DNA from: Castellaniella defragrans | GTDB taxonomy: Bacteria; Pseudomonadota; Gammaproteobacteria; Burkholderiales; Burkholderiaceae_B | DNA: 64,000 nucleotides | Direction of reading: 5' to 3' | Assembly: GCF_014203015.1 (NCBI RefSeq) | Contig: NZ_JACHIB010000011.1 | Coordinates: 1 to 64,000, forward strand | Shown: in pieces, positions 43,610-52,423 of the stretch | Numbering within the stretch: position 1 is the first letter of the stretch | Layout of the letters: each line of letters starts with the position of its first letter | Notes under the pieces: model-generated | What the model was told of the DNA's origin: nothing | What the model saw: the letters and a program-made list of their open reading frames with translations, nothing else | Databases searched by the model: none | Program-made: the position numbers and the translations under genes

Positions 43610-44388
43610 GCGCGCCGGCCGAATCCATGCGCATCGCGCGTGACGTTGTCCTGGACGTCCAGGAACTGTCCATCGCCTTTGGGGCATTGAAGGCCGTGGA
43701 CCAGGTGAGCTTCCAGGCGCGGCAAGGAGAGATCACTTCGCTGATCGGGCCGAACGGCGCGGGCAAGAGCACGCTGTTCAACCTCGTCAGCGGGGCGCTG
43801 CGGCCCATGCGGGGCACGGTTCGGTTCGGTGACAAAGAAGTGACGGGCATGCGGCCCAATCAGCTTCTGCGCGAGGGGCTGGCACGTTCGTTCCAGATTA
43901 CGCGGCTGTTTTTCGACCTGTCGGTCATCGAGAACCTGCGTCTGGCGGCGCACGTACTCGAACCCGTGCGGCGGGCCTTCATGCCTTTGTCGTGCAGCAG
44001 GCAGGCTGCACAGCGTGTCGACGAGCTGGTGCACCAATTTTCCTTGGAGAAAAAGCTCAACGAGCTCGCGGGCTACTTGTCGCATGGTGAGCAGCGCCGG
44101 CTTGAGATCGCGCTGGCGCTGGCCTCGCGGCCTCGGATGCTTCTGCTGGATGAACCGACACAGGGCATGTCGCATACCGATACGGAGGAGGCGGCCGCGC
44201 TGATCAAATCCCTGGCCGGGGACGTGTCGGTGCTACTCGTCGAGCACGACGTGGGCATGGTGATGAACCTGTCCGACCATGTCGTGGTCATGGCGCAGGG
44301 TAAAAAGCTGGCCGAGGGCATGCCGCAGGACGTACGGGCCAATCCGGCGGTGCAGGTGGCCTATTTTGGGGAACGCCGAGATGCTTGA
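43606..44388 (+). CDS. Liv-type ABC transporter ATPase (LivG-like)
   Basis: 260 aa, GTG start in a GTGA overlap with the permease stop. Walker A GPNGAGKST, signature SHGEQRRLEIALA (the first residues are diverged from LSGGQ), Walker B MLLLDEPTQGMS and the C-terminal BCA-type ending VQVAYFGER. Drives uptake with the LivF-like subunit. Confidence 0.88.
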   Translation: MSAPAESMRIARDVVLDVQELSIAFGALKAVDQVSFQARQGEITSLIGPNGAGKSTLFNLVSGALRPMRGTVRFGDKEVTGMRPNQLLREGLARSFQITRLFFDLSVIENLRLAAHVLEPVRRAFMPLSCSRQAAQRVDELVHQFSLEKKLNELAGYLSHGEQRRLEIALALASRPRMLLLDEPTQGMSHTDTEEAAALIKSLAGDVSVLLVEHDVGMVMNLSDHVVVMAQGKKLAEGMPQDVRANPAVQVAYFGERRDA

Positions 44389-45088
44389 AATGGAAGACGT
44401 GCATGCGTATTACGGCCTCAGTCACGTGCTGCAGGGGGTTTCGCTGACCGTGGGCGCGGGAGACGTCGTGTTGTTGTGCGGCCGTAATGGGGTGGGCAAA
44501 ACGACCACCATCAAGACCATCGCGGGCTGGGTGAAGCCGCGCCAGGGCAGCATCCGCTTCAACGGCGTGGTGATGAACGGACTGGAAGCGGATCGTATCT
44601 GCCGGTTGGGGGTTGGTCTGGTCCCCGAGGACCGGCGCATCTTTCCAGGGTTGACGGTAGAGGAAAATCTGAAGCTCGGTCTGCTGCAAGCGCCTGGGCG
44701 GTCGGCGAAAGCCGCCAGAATGGCCATTGAGCGCACCTACGCGCAGTTTCCACGCCTGAAGGAGCGCCGCGCGCAAATGGGTACCGCCCTGTCTGGGGGC
44801 GAGCAGCAGATGCTGGCCATTGCCCGCGTCCTGGTCGGCGAGCCCCGTTTGCTGCTGATCGATGAGCCCACCGAAGGGCTGGCGCCGATCATCGTCGATG
44901 AAATTTTCGCCATCATCCAGCAGCTTCGGGAAACGGGTGTGCCCATCCTGCTCGTCGAACAGAACGTGCATCGGGCCTTGGAGTACGCCTCGAGCTTTTA
45001 TGTGTTGGAGCGAGGACAGATCATTCTGGCGGGCGAGGGCGCATCGGATACCGATCGGCAGGCGCTCAACGAAGCCATTGCGGTTTAG
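44381..45088 (+). CDS. Liv-type ABC transporter ATPase (LivF-like)
   Basis: 235 aa from the ATG at 44381 (MLEMEDVHAYYG), overlapping the LivG-like gene by 8 bp; upstream in-frame codons belong to that gene. Walker A GRNGVGKTT, ALSGGEQQMLAIARVL signature and LLLIDEPTEGLAPII Walker B. Completes a full Liv-type importer (one binding protein, two permeases, two ATPases). Confidence 0.88.
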   Translation: MLEMEDVHAYYGLSHVLQGVSLTVGAGDVVLLCGRNGVGKTTTIKTIAGWVKPRQGSIRFNGVVMNGLEADRICRLGVGLVPEDRRIFPGLTVEENLKLGLLQAPGRSAKAARMAIERTYAQFPRLKERRAQMGTALSGGEQQMLAIARVLVGEPRLLLIDEPTEGLAPIIVDEIFAIIQQLRETGVPILLVEQNVHRALEYASSFYVLERGQIILAGEGASDTDRQALNEAIAV

Positions 45089-45120
45089 CACCAATCTTTT
45101 GATTCACCATGGGGAAAAGC

Positions 45121-45927
45121 ATGACAGCATTGAAACATTCCGCACAGATCCTGTTGGGGCAACTGGACGGTTTTTCGGTCGAGATCGACGAGGCACGCGA
45201 GCGTGCCGACATCATCCTGCATCGTCCGCCCTTCAACGTCATTTCCATGCCGCAGCGCGATCAACTGAGGCTGGTGTTCGAGTCCCTGGACGAGAATCCC
45301 ACTGTCCGTGTCATCGTGCTGCGCGCACAGGGCGAGCACTTCTCCAGCGGGGGCGATATCAAGGGCTTCCTGGAGGCCTCGCCGGAGCATGTATCCAAGC
45401 TGGCCTGGAACATTGCGGCGCCGGCGCGCTGTTCCAAGCCGGTGGTCGCCGTCAATCGCGGCTATTGCTTTGGTGTGGGTTTCGAGATTTCCCTGGCCTG
45501 CGATTTCCGGCTGGTTTCCGAGACGACTCAGTATGCGTTGCCGGAGCAGAAGCTGGGCCAGATTCCAGGTTCGGGTGGTTCCGCGCGCCTGCAGAAACTG
45601 ATCGGGATCACCCGCACCAAGGATGTCGTCATGCGCTCACGGCGCATTTCCGGCCAGCAGGCATACGATTGGGGCATCGCCACGGCGTGTGTCGTGGACG
45701 CCGAATTGGAAAGCGCAGCGGATGCGCTGGTGGATGAACTGCGCAAGTTTTCTCCACTTGCCCAGCGCACGGCGAAGAAGCTGCTCAACGATACCGAGGA
45801 TGCATCGCTGACGAGTGCCATCGAATTGGAAGGGCATTGCTACAGCCGGCTGCGCTCCTCCGATGATTTCCGTGAAGGGGTGGAGGCTTTCCATGCCAAA
45901 CGCGCCGCTCACTTCGTGGGGTCCTGA
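45121..45927 (+). CDS. hmfE: Enoyl-CoA hydratase-family enzyme, probable 2-oxoglutaroyl-CoA hydrolase
   Basis: 268 aa from the ATG at 45121, preferred over an ATG at 45109 because GGGGA fits its spacing. Crotonase fold: LHRPPFNVISMPQRDQLR, oxyanion-hole segment HFSSGGDIKGFLEASPEHV, VNRGYCFGVGFEISLACDFR and PEQKLGQIPGSGGSARLQ. In the known furoate pathway a protein of this family releases 2-oxoglutarate from its CoA thioester after ring hydroxylation. Its place in the same operon as the ligase and dehydrogenase supports that reading; a hydratase for another acyl-CoA cannot be excluded. Confidence 0.7.
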   Translation: MTALKHSAQILLGQLDGFSVEIDEARERADIILHRPPFNVISMPQRDQLRLVFESLDENPTVRVIVLRAQGEHFSSGGDIKGFLEASPEHVSKLAWNIAAPARCSKPVVAVNRGYCFGVGFEISLACDFRLVSETTQYALPEQKLGQIPGSGGSARLQKLIGITRTKDVVMRSRRISGQQAYDWGIATACVVDAELESAADALVDELRKFSPLAQRTAKKLLNDTEDASLTSAIELEGHCYSRLRSSDDFREGVEAFHAKRAAHFVGS

Positions 45928-45992
45928 GCGCGGCATTTGGGTGGCGGCCCTGCTGGGCCGTCCTCTTCGGGCAGCGGGCTGGAGGCGTCATC

Positions 45993-47045
45993 GTGGACAA
46001 TATCGACTTCATCGTTCTGAAGACCTTGGCGGACTGGCGTGCGCTGGGCCGGCCCGCCTTGCTGGTCACGGTAGCTCGAACCTGGGGGTCTTCGCCGCGC
46101 CCAGTCGGGTCGATCATGGCGCTGTGTGCCGATGGTTCAGTCATCGGTTCTGTTTCAGGTGGGTGTATCGAGGACGATCTGATTGCACGGTATCGCGGTG
46201 ATGCCGGCGGTCCGATCGACACTTGGCATGCACGCTCCGGCGTCGAAGTTCTGAAGTACGGCATTCAGGCCGACGAGGCGCACCGGTTCGGGCTGCCGTG
46301 CGGCGGCACGCTGGAGCTGGTGCTTGAATACAATCCCGACCCGATGCTCCTGGATCAATTGATCCGCCGCCTGAGGGAAGGCAGATTGGTGCGAAGGACG
46401 CTGAGCCTGGATGATGGCCGCGTCACGCTGGTCGACAGTGTGGCATCTGACATCCTGGCGATGGATGCGCGGACATTGTCGACGACGTTTGGTCCAAGCT
46501 ACCGGATGCTGCTGATCGGTGCGGGACAGCTGGCCGAATACCTGGCCACCATGGCGCTGTTTTCAGGCTTTACTGTGACGGTTTGCGATCCGCGGATTGA
46601 ATATACGCGCAGCTGGGCCGTTGCGGGTGCCGTGCTGAGCCATGATATGCCCGACGATGCCGTCATCGCCCTGCGGCCCGATCGGCGGACCTGCATCGTC
46701 GCCCTGAGTCACGACCCAAAACTTGACGACATGGCGTTGATGGAGGCGCTGAATTCTGAGGCATTCTATGTGGGCGCCATCGGCTCTCGTCGAAATCAGG
46801 ATGCCCGGCATGCGCGGATGATCGAGTATTTAGACATGACCAAGGCTGCCATGAGCCGCTTGCGCGGTCCGGTTGGGTTGTTTATTGGCAGCAAGACACC
46901 CGCGGAGATCGCTGTCAGCATCATGGCGGAAATTATTGCGGTCAAGAATGGTGTCCCGCTGACCAAGGACCTTGATGTTCGTGCGGCTAAGAATCGAATT
47001 CAGTTGCAACAGGACGAGAATATGTGCGGGCTGGTCCACTCCTGA
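45993..47045 (+). CDS. XdhC/CoxI-family molybdenum enzyme maturation factor
   Basis: 350 aa, GTG start with GGAGG 7 nt upstream. N-terminal XdhC domain (ALLVTVARTWGSSPRPVGS, GSVSGGCIEDDL) and a C-terminal Rossmann domain (RMLLIGAGQLAEYLATMA, YVGAIGSRRN). Members bind molybdenum cofactor and insert the sulfurated form into xanthine dehydrogenase-type enzymes. Downstream of the furoate genes, so it very likely matures the hydroxylase encoded at 34550-38861. Confidence 0.87.
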   Translation: MDNIDFIVLKTLADWRALGRPALLVTVARTWGSSPRPVGSIMALCADGSVIGSVSGGCIEDDLIARYRGDAGGPIDTWHARSGVEVLKYGIQADEAHRFGLPCGGTLELVLEYNPDPMLLDQLIRRLREGRLVRRTLSLDDGRVTLVDSVASDILAMDARTLSTTFGPSYRMLLIGAGQLAEYLATMALFSGFTVTVCDPRIEYTRSWAVAGAVLSHDMPDDAVIALRPDRRTCIVALSHDPKLDDMALMEALNSEAFYVGAIGSRRNQDARHARMIEYLDMTKAAMSRLRGPVGLFIGSKTPAEIAVSIMAEIIAVKNGVPLTKDLDVRAAKNRIQLQQDENMCGLVHS

Positions 47046-47079
47046 TGGTCGCCGCCTGTTGCCGGATGGCTGGCTGAGA

Positions 47080-47721
47080 TTACGTCAAGCTGCGGATGTG
47101 TGTCGTCGGCGGTAGATCCGATGGCGTGTCGATGTCGCGTAGGATGCCTGGGTCGGTCACGATGACCTCTCGCACGGGGTATTGCTGCAATAGTGCACGA
47201 GCTCCTCGGTCTCCCTCCAGGCTCAGCAGCCGCTGCCGGTGCCACGCACTGAAAGCGACCGGGTTGCCGCGATGTCCGTTCCAGACCGGCGCCGCGATGT
47301 CGGCTCCTTGAGTCAGGGCATCGACCAGGGCCTGAAGGGTGGATTGCTGGACAAACGGCATGTCGGCCAAGGCAATGAGGCAGCCGGCATGCTGGGGCGT
47401 CGCCAGGATTCCGCAGACCAGCGAGGCTGCCATCCCCCGGCCTGCGTCGGGGCAGCTCAGGACGCGACAACCTGCGGATGCCAGGAGCCGGCTCAGCGCG
47501 CTCGTGTGGTCACGGACGATGGCGATGACATCGGGCAGCACGGCCAGCAGAGCAGACGCGCTGGCGGCGGCAACGGGCGTGCCATCTGCGAGAGGCTGCA
47601 TCAGCTTGTTCAACTGGCCGGTGGGATCGAAGCGTGTCCCCCGGCCCGCCGCTAGCAGGATTCCAGCGATTTGACGTGGCGAGTCACCTGCCTGGATCGG
47701 CGCCGGGCCGTGCTGAGCCAT
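47080..47721 (-). CDS. MobA/MocA-like molybdenum cofactor nucleotidyltransferase
   Basis: 213 aa. Nucleotidyltransferase N-terminus AGILLAAGRGTRFDPTGQLNKL, then VSCPDAG-type segment (LSCPDAGRGMAASLVCGI) and LIALADMPFVQQSTLQALV, ending with the metal-site region GHRGNPVAF. MocA proteins convert molybdopterin to the cytosine dinucleotide used by xanthine dehydrogenase-family enzymes. Convergent with the XdhC-family gene, 34 bp apart. This pairing suggests the dedicated cofactor route for the island's hydroxylase. Confidence 0.82.
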   Translation of the reverse strand: MAQHGPAPIQAGDSPRQIAGILLAAGRGTRFDPTGQLNKLMQPLADGTPVAAASASALLAVLPDVIAIVRDHTSALSRLLASAGCRVLSCPDAGRGMAASLVCGILATPQHAGCLIALADMPFVQQSTLQALVDALTQGADIAAPVWNGHRGNPVAFSAWHRQRLLSLEGDRGARALLQQYPVREVIVTDPGILRDIDTPSDLPPTTHIRSLT

Positions 47722-47769
47722 ATTCCGGGGTACTTCTTTGTCTGGAGTGATGGGGCGGCGTGGGCACCG

Positions 47770-48585
47770 TCAGGGTTCGGGCTGGCCGCCGGTGGGCTCG
47801 TCCGTGCGGCTCAGTTCCCGGGCCTCGTCGGCCTCGTCCGCGGCCGGCTTGCGCTTTTCGATGGCGGCGCCGGCCAGGATGCCGATCTCGTACAGCAGGC
47901 ACAGCGGCGCGGCCAGCAGGATCTGGCTGAGGACGTCGGGCGGCGTCACCACGGCGGCGACGACGAAGGCGCCGACGACCACGTAGCCGCGGACCTCGCG
48001 CAGTTTCTTCACCGTGACCATGCCGGTCTTGACCAGCAGGACGACCGCGATCGGGACCTCGAAGGTGACGCCGAAGGCGATGAACATGGTCAGCACGAAA
48101 TTGACGTAGGCCTCGATGTCCGGCGCCGGAGTGATGGACTGCGGCGCGAAGTGGGCGATGAAGCTGAAGACCGTGTGGAAGACCACGAAATAGCAGAACG
48201 CCATGCCCAGCAGGAACAGCAGGGTGCTGGAGATGATCAGGGGCAGCGCCAGGCGCTGTTCGTGGCGGTACAGGCCCGGGGCGACGAAGGCCCAGGCCTG
48301 GTACAGGACCACCGGCAGGGCCAGCACGAAGGACGCCAGCAGGGTGACCTTGATCGGCACCATGAAGGGCGTGATGACGCCGGTGGCGATCATGCGCGTG
48401 CCCTGGGGCAGCGAGGCCAGCATGGGCTGGGCCAGGATGTCGTAGATCAGCGACGGGCCCGGATAGATGAACAGCACCACGAAAATGGCCAGCACGGCCA
48501 TCACGGCCCGCAGCAGGCGCGTGCGCAGTTCGATCAGGTGCGAGATGAAGGTGTCCTGGGACGAGGCGTCGGAAGCGTCTGTCAT
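47770..48585 (-). CDS. tatC: Sec-independent protein translocase TatC
   Basis: 271 aa. Six-helix membrane protein: FISHLIELRTRLLRAV at the N-terminus (the twin-arginine receptor face), PFMVPIKVTLLASFVLALP and YVVVGAFVVAAVVTPPDVLSQ. TatC with TatB recognises folded cofactor-loaded substrates carrying an RR signal. The C-terminal acidic tail of about 25 residues is variable. Last gene of hinT-like - tatA - tatB - tatC. Confidence 0.97.
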   Translation of the reverse strand: MTDASDASSQDTFISHLIELRTRLLRAVMAVLAIFVVLFIYPGPSLIYDILAQPMLASLPQGTRMIATGVITPFMVPIKVTLLASFVLALPVVLYQAWAFVAPGLYRHEQRLALPLIISSTLLFLLGMAFCYFVVFHTVFSFIAHFAPQSITPAPDIEAYVNFVLTMFIAFGVTFEVPIAVVLLVKTGMVTVKKLREVRGYVVVGAFVVAAVVTPPDVLSQILLAAPLCLLYEIGILAGAAIEKRKPAADEADEARELSRTDEPTGGQPEP

Positions 48586-48593
48586 GCCGTGCT

Positions 48594-49070
48594 TCAGTGG
48601 CTGGTATCGGTGGAGGCCGGCGCGGACCGGGGCGCGGACGCGGGCTCGGGGCTGCGTTCGGCGGCCGGTGCCGGAATCGCGGGCGCGCTGGCGGCGGGCT
48701 CGGCCGGGGCGGCGCCCGACGCGGGCGCGTCGGCGGAAGCGGGCCGCGTGTCGAGCGCCTGGCGGGCCTGGTCCAGGGTGTCCTTGAGAGCCTGCGAGGG
48801 CTGGGTGACGGCGGCCCTGAGCTCGTCCACCGACGAGGTCATGGACGACTGCACGGAACGGGCGGCGTCTTCCATCTGGTGCTTGATGTCGCCGATCTCC
48901 TTCAGGTCCATTTCCTTCTGGATGTCGGACTTGACCTCGTTCACGTAGCGCTGGGCGCGGCCGAGCAGGTGCCCGACCGTGCGGGCGACCTTGGGCAGGC
49001 GTTCGGGCCCGATGACGATCAGCGCGATCACGCCGATCAGCATCAGTTCGCTGAAGCTGACATCAAACAT
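48594..49070 (-). CDS. tatB: Sec-independent protein translocase TatB
   Basis: 158 aa. N-terminal membrane helix with MFDVSFSELMLIGVIALIVI and the hinge GPERLPKVART, an amphipathic helix, then a long Ala/Pro/Ser-rich tail (about 100-158). TatB links TatC to the signal peptide. Only 8 bp separate it from tatC. Confidence 0.95.
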   Translation of the reverse strand: MFDVSFSELMLIGVIALIVIGPERLPKVARTVGHLLGRAQRYVNEVKSDIQKEMDLKEIGDIKHQMEDAARSVQSSMTSSVDELRAAVTQPSQALKDTLDQARQALDTRPASADAPASGAAPAEPAASAPAIPAPAAERSPEPASAPRSAPASTDTSH

Positions 49071-49094
49071 GGTGGATCCGGTGCGCGGCGGCGA

Positions 49095-49325
49095 TCAGGC
49101 GTCGGTCTTTTCGCGGGCCTGGACGTCCACGGTGCCGTCGTCCCGGGTCTGCTGGGTGACGGCCGGCTTGGCGGCGGAGTCGTCCTGGGCGTCTTTCATG
49201 CCCTTCTTGAAGCCCTTGACGGCGCCGCCGAGGTCTTCGCCGATGTTGCGCAGTTTTTTCGTGCCGAAGATCAGGGCCACGATGACCAGGACGATCAGCC
49301 AGTGCCAGATGCTGAAGCTACCCAT
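49095..49325 (-). CDS. tatA: Sec-independent protein translocase TatA
   Basis: 76 aa. One membrane helix ([20 protein letters not shown]), the conserved [20 protein letters not shown] amphipathic helix and an acidic tail. TatA oligomers form the Tat pore or membrane-thinning patch. 24 bp upstream of tatB on the minus strand. Confidence 0.96.
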   Translation of the reverse strand: MGSFSIWHWLIVLVIVALIFGTKKLRNIGEDLGGAVKGFKKGMKDAQDDSAAKPAVTQQTRDDGTVDVQAREKTDA

Positions 49326-49334
49326 GAGAACTCC

Positions 49335-49703
49335 TTAGGCGGCCGGGGCCGCGCGGTTTGACCAGGGGCGTTGGCCGCCCAGGATGTGGAAATGCAGGTG
49401 ATCGATTTCCTGGCCGCCCTCGGTGCCGGTATTGGCCACCAGGCGGAAGCCGCCGGCGGGCATGGGGTTGCAGCCGTTGGCGAAGGCGAGCTCGGATGCC
49501 AGGCGCAGCATGCGGGCCAGCCATTCGCCATCGTCGGGACCGATGTCGGCCAGCGAGGCCAGGTGGTGCTTGGGGATCAGCAGCAGGTGCACGGGCGCCG
49601 CCGGGTTGATGTCGTGGAATGCGAGGAATTCGTCGTCTTCGTGGACAATGCGGGCGGGGATTTCGTGCCGTGCGATTTTACAGAACAGACAATCGTGGCT
49701 CAT
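49335..49703 (-). CDS. hinT: HIT-family nucleotide hydrolase/transferase (HinT-like)
   Basis: 122 aa. HINT-type histidine triad protein: CLFCKIARHEIPARIVHEDD at the N-terminus with zinc-type cysteines and the triad HLHFHILGG near residue 105. Hydrolyses adenosine 5'-phosphoramidates. 9 bp upstream of tatA. The 174-bp stretch between this gene and hisE has no clear ORF. Confidence 0.9.
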   Translation of the reverse strand: MSHDCLFCKIARHEIPARIVHEDDEFLAFHDINPAAPVHLLLIPKHHLASLADIGPDDGEWLARMLRLASELAFANGCNPMPAGGFRLVANTGTEGGQEIDHLHFHILGGQRPWSNRAAPAA

Positions 49704-49877
49704 GGGGATCTACGGGGCGGGGCCGGACATCGGCCCGTTCAGTCCCATATGTTGCCATATTTTCGCGCAGGCGGGTTTGACCGTGCGCGTGCGGGGGCGG
49801 AGTGTGCGGGTATGTCCGGAGGGGGCGCTCCGAGGGGAGGCTCCCGGGGGACGCGGGGCGGGCGGCGCGCGCGGGAC

Positions 49878-50222
49878 TCAGTCCCTGGGCCGGGACGCTT
49901 TTTCCTCCAGCCCGGACAGGCCTTCGCGGCGGGCCAGTTCGGCCAGCACGTCCTCGGGGCGCAGGTCGAAGTGCGTCAGGGCGACCAGGCAGTGATACCA
50001 CAGGTCGGCGGTCTCGGCGACGATGCGCTCGCGCGTGCCGTCCTTGGCGGCCATGACCAGCTCGGTGGCTTCCTCGCCGATCTTTTTCAGGAAGGCGTCC
50101 GGGCCGCGCGCGAGCAGCTTGGCGGTGTAGGACGTCTGCGGGTCGCCGCCGCGGTCGGGCCGGCGCGTCGCCAGGGTGTCGGCCAGCCGGGCCAGGGTGT
50201 CGGCGGTGGAGGGAGTCGTCAT
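49878..50222 (-). CDS. hisE: Phosphoribosyl-ATP pyrophosphatase
   Basis: 114 aa. All-alpha MazG-like fold: the metal-binding [15 protein letters not shown] and [18 protein letters not shown]. Second step of histidine biosynthesis, hydrolysing phosphoribosyl-ATP. Separate from hisI here (not fused as in E. coli), 66 bp downstream of it, and the last his gene of the set. Confidence 0.95.
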   Translation of the reverse strand: MTTPSTADTLARLADTLATRRPDRGGDPQTSYTAKLLARGPDAFLKKIGEEATELVMAAKDGTRERIVAETADLWYHCLVALTHFDLRPEDVLAELARREGLSGLEEKASRPRD

Positions 50223-50288
50223 GTGGAGGGATCCGTGATCGAAGGAAGGCCGGGCCGAGGGAGCCGGCCCGGCGTGTCCGGCGTGCGC

Positions 50289-50750
50289 TCAGTGGCCGCC
50301 CGGGTGGGGATGGGCGTGGGAGTGGCCGTAGATGGTGTCGGGGTCTTTCAGCACCGGGTCCTGGACGGTCCAGGCCGGCGCGTCGCCGTCCAGGTCCAGG
50401 CTGCGGTAGAAGCAGCGCTCGCGTCCGGTGTGGCAGGCGATGCCGCCGATCTGGGTGATCTTGAGCAGCAGCACGTCGCCATCGCAGTCCAGGCGGATGT
50501 CGTGGACCTGCTGGACGTGGCCCGATTCCTCGCCCTTGCGCCAGAGGCGCGCGCGCGAGCGCGAGTAGTACACGGCGCGGCCGGTGCGCACGGTCTCGCG
50601 GACGGCGTCGGCGTTCATCCAGGCCATCATCAGCACGGTGCCGGTCTTCGCATCCTGGGCGATGGCGGGGATCAGGCCCTGGTCGTCGAAGCGCAGGGCC
50701 GCCAGCCAGTCTTCGGCCGCGCCGGACGCGGGCTGCGCGGGCGCCGTCAT
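50289..50750 (-). CDS. hisI: Phosphoribosyl-AMP cyclohydrolase with His-rich tail
   Basis: 153 aa; the ATG at 50750 overlaps the hisF stop in ATGA. Seen: [55 protein letters not shown] and [11 protein letters not shown] with zinc and magnesium ligands. Third step of histidine biosynthesis. The C-terminus carries a histidine-rich tail, [12 protein letters not shown], beyond the usual fold. Confidence 0.95.
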   Translation of the reverse strand: MTAPAQPASGAAEDWLAALRFDDQGLIPAIAQDAKTGTVLMMAWMNADAVRETVRTGRAVYYSRSRARLWRKGEESGHVQQVHDIRLDCDGDVLLLKITQIGGIACHTGRERCFYRSLDLDGDAPAWTVQDPVLKDPDTIYGHSHAHPHPGGH

Positions 50751-51598
50751 GCGGGCGCCTGCGCGGCAGCGGCGGCGCGCACCGGGATGCCCTGGGCGGC
50801 GAGGAAGGCCTTGGCCTCGGCCAGGGTGTGCTGGCCGAAGTGGAAGATGCTGGCCGCCAGCACGGCGCTGGCGTGGCCCAGGGTGACGCCGTCGGCCAGG
50901 TGCTGCAGCGTGCCCACGCCGCCCGAGGCGATCACCGGCACCGGCACGGCGTCCGAGACCGTGCGGGTCAGTTCCAGGTCGAAGCCGGACTTGGTGCCGT
51001 CGCGGTCCATGCTGGTGAGCAGCAGTTCGCCGGCGCCCAGGTCGGCCATGCGGCGCGCCCATTGCACGGCGTCCAGCCCCGTGGCGCGGCGGCCGCCGTG
51101 GGTGAAGATTTCCCAGCGCGGGGGCTCGTCCGCGCCGGAGACGCGGCGGGCGTCGAGCGCCACGACGATGCATTGCGAGCCGTGGTGGCGGGCGGCCTCG
51201 GCCACGAGTTCGGGACGGGCGACCGCCGCGCTGTTGATCGAGACCTTGTCGGCGCCCGCGTCCAGCAGGCGCTGCACGTCGGCCACCTGGCGCACGCCGC
51301 CGCCCACCGTCAGGGGGATGAAGACCTGGCGCGCCACGGCTTCGATGATGGGCAGGATCAGGCCGCGGTCGTCGGAGGTGGCGGTGATGTCGAGGAAGGT
51401 GAGCTCGTCGGCGCCCTGCTCGTCGTAGCGCCGGGCGATTTCCACCGGGTCGCCCGCGTCGGTCAGGTTGACGAAGTTCACGCCCTTGACCACGCGCCCG
51501 GCGTTGACGTCCAGGCAGGGGATGATGCGGCGGCACAGGCCCGAGTAGCCCGGGCGGTCGGCCGCGGCGGGGGCGGCCGGGGAGGCGGTGGCGTTCAT
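50747..51598 (-). CDS. hisF: Imidazole glycerol phosphate synthase, cyclase subunit
   Basis: 283 aa, with a 25-residue Ala/Pro-rich N-terminal extension before [23 protein letters not shown] barrel with catalytic aspartates in CLDVN and [14 protein letters not shown], and phosphate loops VGGGVR and ASGGVG. Works with HisH to make IGP and AICAR. ATGA overlaps on both sides (hisA and hisI). Confidence 0.96.
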   Translation of the reverse strand: MNATASPAAPAAADRPGYSGLCRRIIPCLDVNAGRVVKGVNFVNLTDAGDPVEIARRYDEQGADELTFLDITATSDDRGLILPIIEAVARQVFIPLTVGGGVRQVADVQRLLDAGADKVSINSAAVARPELVAEAARHHGSQCIVVALDARRVSGADEPPRWEIFTHGGRRATGLDAVQWARRMADLGAGELLLTSMDRDGTKSGFDLELTRTVSDAVPVPVIASGGVGTLQHLADGVTLGHASAVLAASIFHFGQHTLAEAKAFLAAQGIPVRAAAAAQAPA

Positions 51599-52374
51599 GC
51601 GCCGGCGTCCTGGCCGCCGGATTCCCCGGCCGGCGAGCCGAGCAGTTCGTCGGCGAGGCTTTGCGCGGCGGCGAAATCCAGGGTGCCCTCGTACAGGCTG
51701 CGGCCCAGGATGGCGCCCTCGACGCCTTCGTGGGCCACGCCGCACAGCGCGCGGATGTCCTCCAGCGAGGCGACGCCGCCCGAGGCGATGACCGGGATGC
51801 GCACGTGCTGCGCCAGGCGCACCGTGGCTTCGATGTTGACGCCCGAGAGCATGCCGTCGCGGCCGATGTCGGTGTAGATGATGGACTCGCAGCCGTAGTC
51901 CTCGAATTTCCGCGCCAGGTCGAGCACGTCGTGGCGCGTCAGCTTCGACCAGCCGTCGGTGGCGATCTTGCCGTCGCGCGCGTCCAGGCCGACGATGATG
52001 TGGCCGGGGAAGGCCGAGCAGGCGTCGCTCAGGAAGCCCGGGTCCTTGACCGCCGCGGTGCCGATGATGACGTAGGAGATGCCGTTGTCCAGATAGTATT
52101 CGACCGTGTCCAGATCGCGGATGCCGCCGCCGATCTGCACCGGGATGGCGTCGTCGACGGCGTCCACGATGGCCTGGATGGCGGCGCGGTTGCGCGGCTT
52201 GCCGGCCACGGCGCCGTTCAGGTCCACCAGGTGCAGACGGCGCGCGCCCTGGGCGGTCCATTGTTCGGCCATGGCGGCGGGATCTTCGGAAAACACGGTG
52301 GCCTTGTCCAGGTCGCCCTGGCGCAGGCGCACGCATTGCCCGTCTTTGAGGTCGATGGCGGGGATGAGCAGCAT
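51595..52374 (-). CDS. hisA: Phosphoribosylformimino-5-aminoimidazole carboxamide ribotide isomerase
   Basis: 259 aa from the ATG at 52374 ([20 protein letters not shown]); an upstream in-frame TTG would add 49 non-homologous residues. TIM barrel with [30 protein letters not shown] and [13 protein letters not shown]. Fourth step of histidine biosynthesis. The 3' end overlaps hisF by 4 bp. Confidence 0.96.
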   Translation of the reverse strand: MLLIPAIDLKDGQCVRLRQGDLDKATVFSEDPAAMAEQWTAQGARRLHLVDLNGAVAGKPRNRAAIQAIVDAVDDAIPVQIGGGIRDLDTVEYYLDNGISYVIIGTAAVKDPGFLSDACSAFPGHIIVGLDARDGKIATDGWSKLTRHDVLDLARKFEDYGCESIIYTDIGRDGMLSGVNIEATVRLAQHVRIPVIASGGVASLEDIRALCGVAHEGVEGAILGRSLYEGTLDFAAAQSLADELLGSPAGESGGQDAGA

Positions 52375-52423
52375 GGTCGTCGTGGTCGGTGCTGAAAGGA
52401 GAGGGCGTGCCGGGAGCCGGGTG

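Noticed and set aside
47671-51428. Long plus-strand ORFs opposite tatC, tatB and the his genes
   Set aside because: Repetitive Gln/Asp/Gly/His-rich or basic antisense translations without domains; all lie across well-recognised minus-strand genes.
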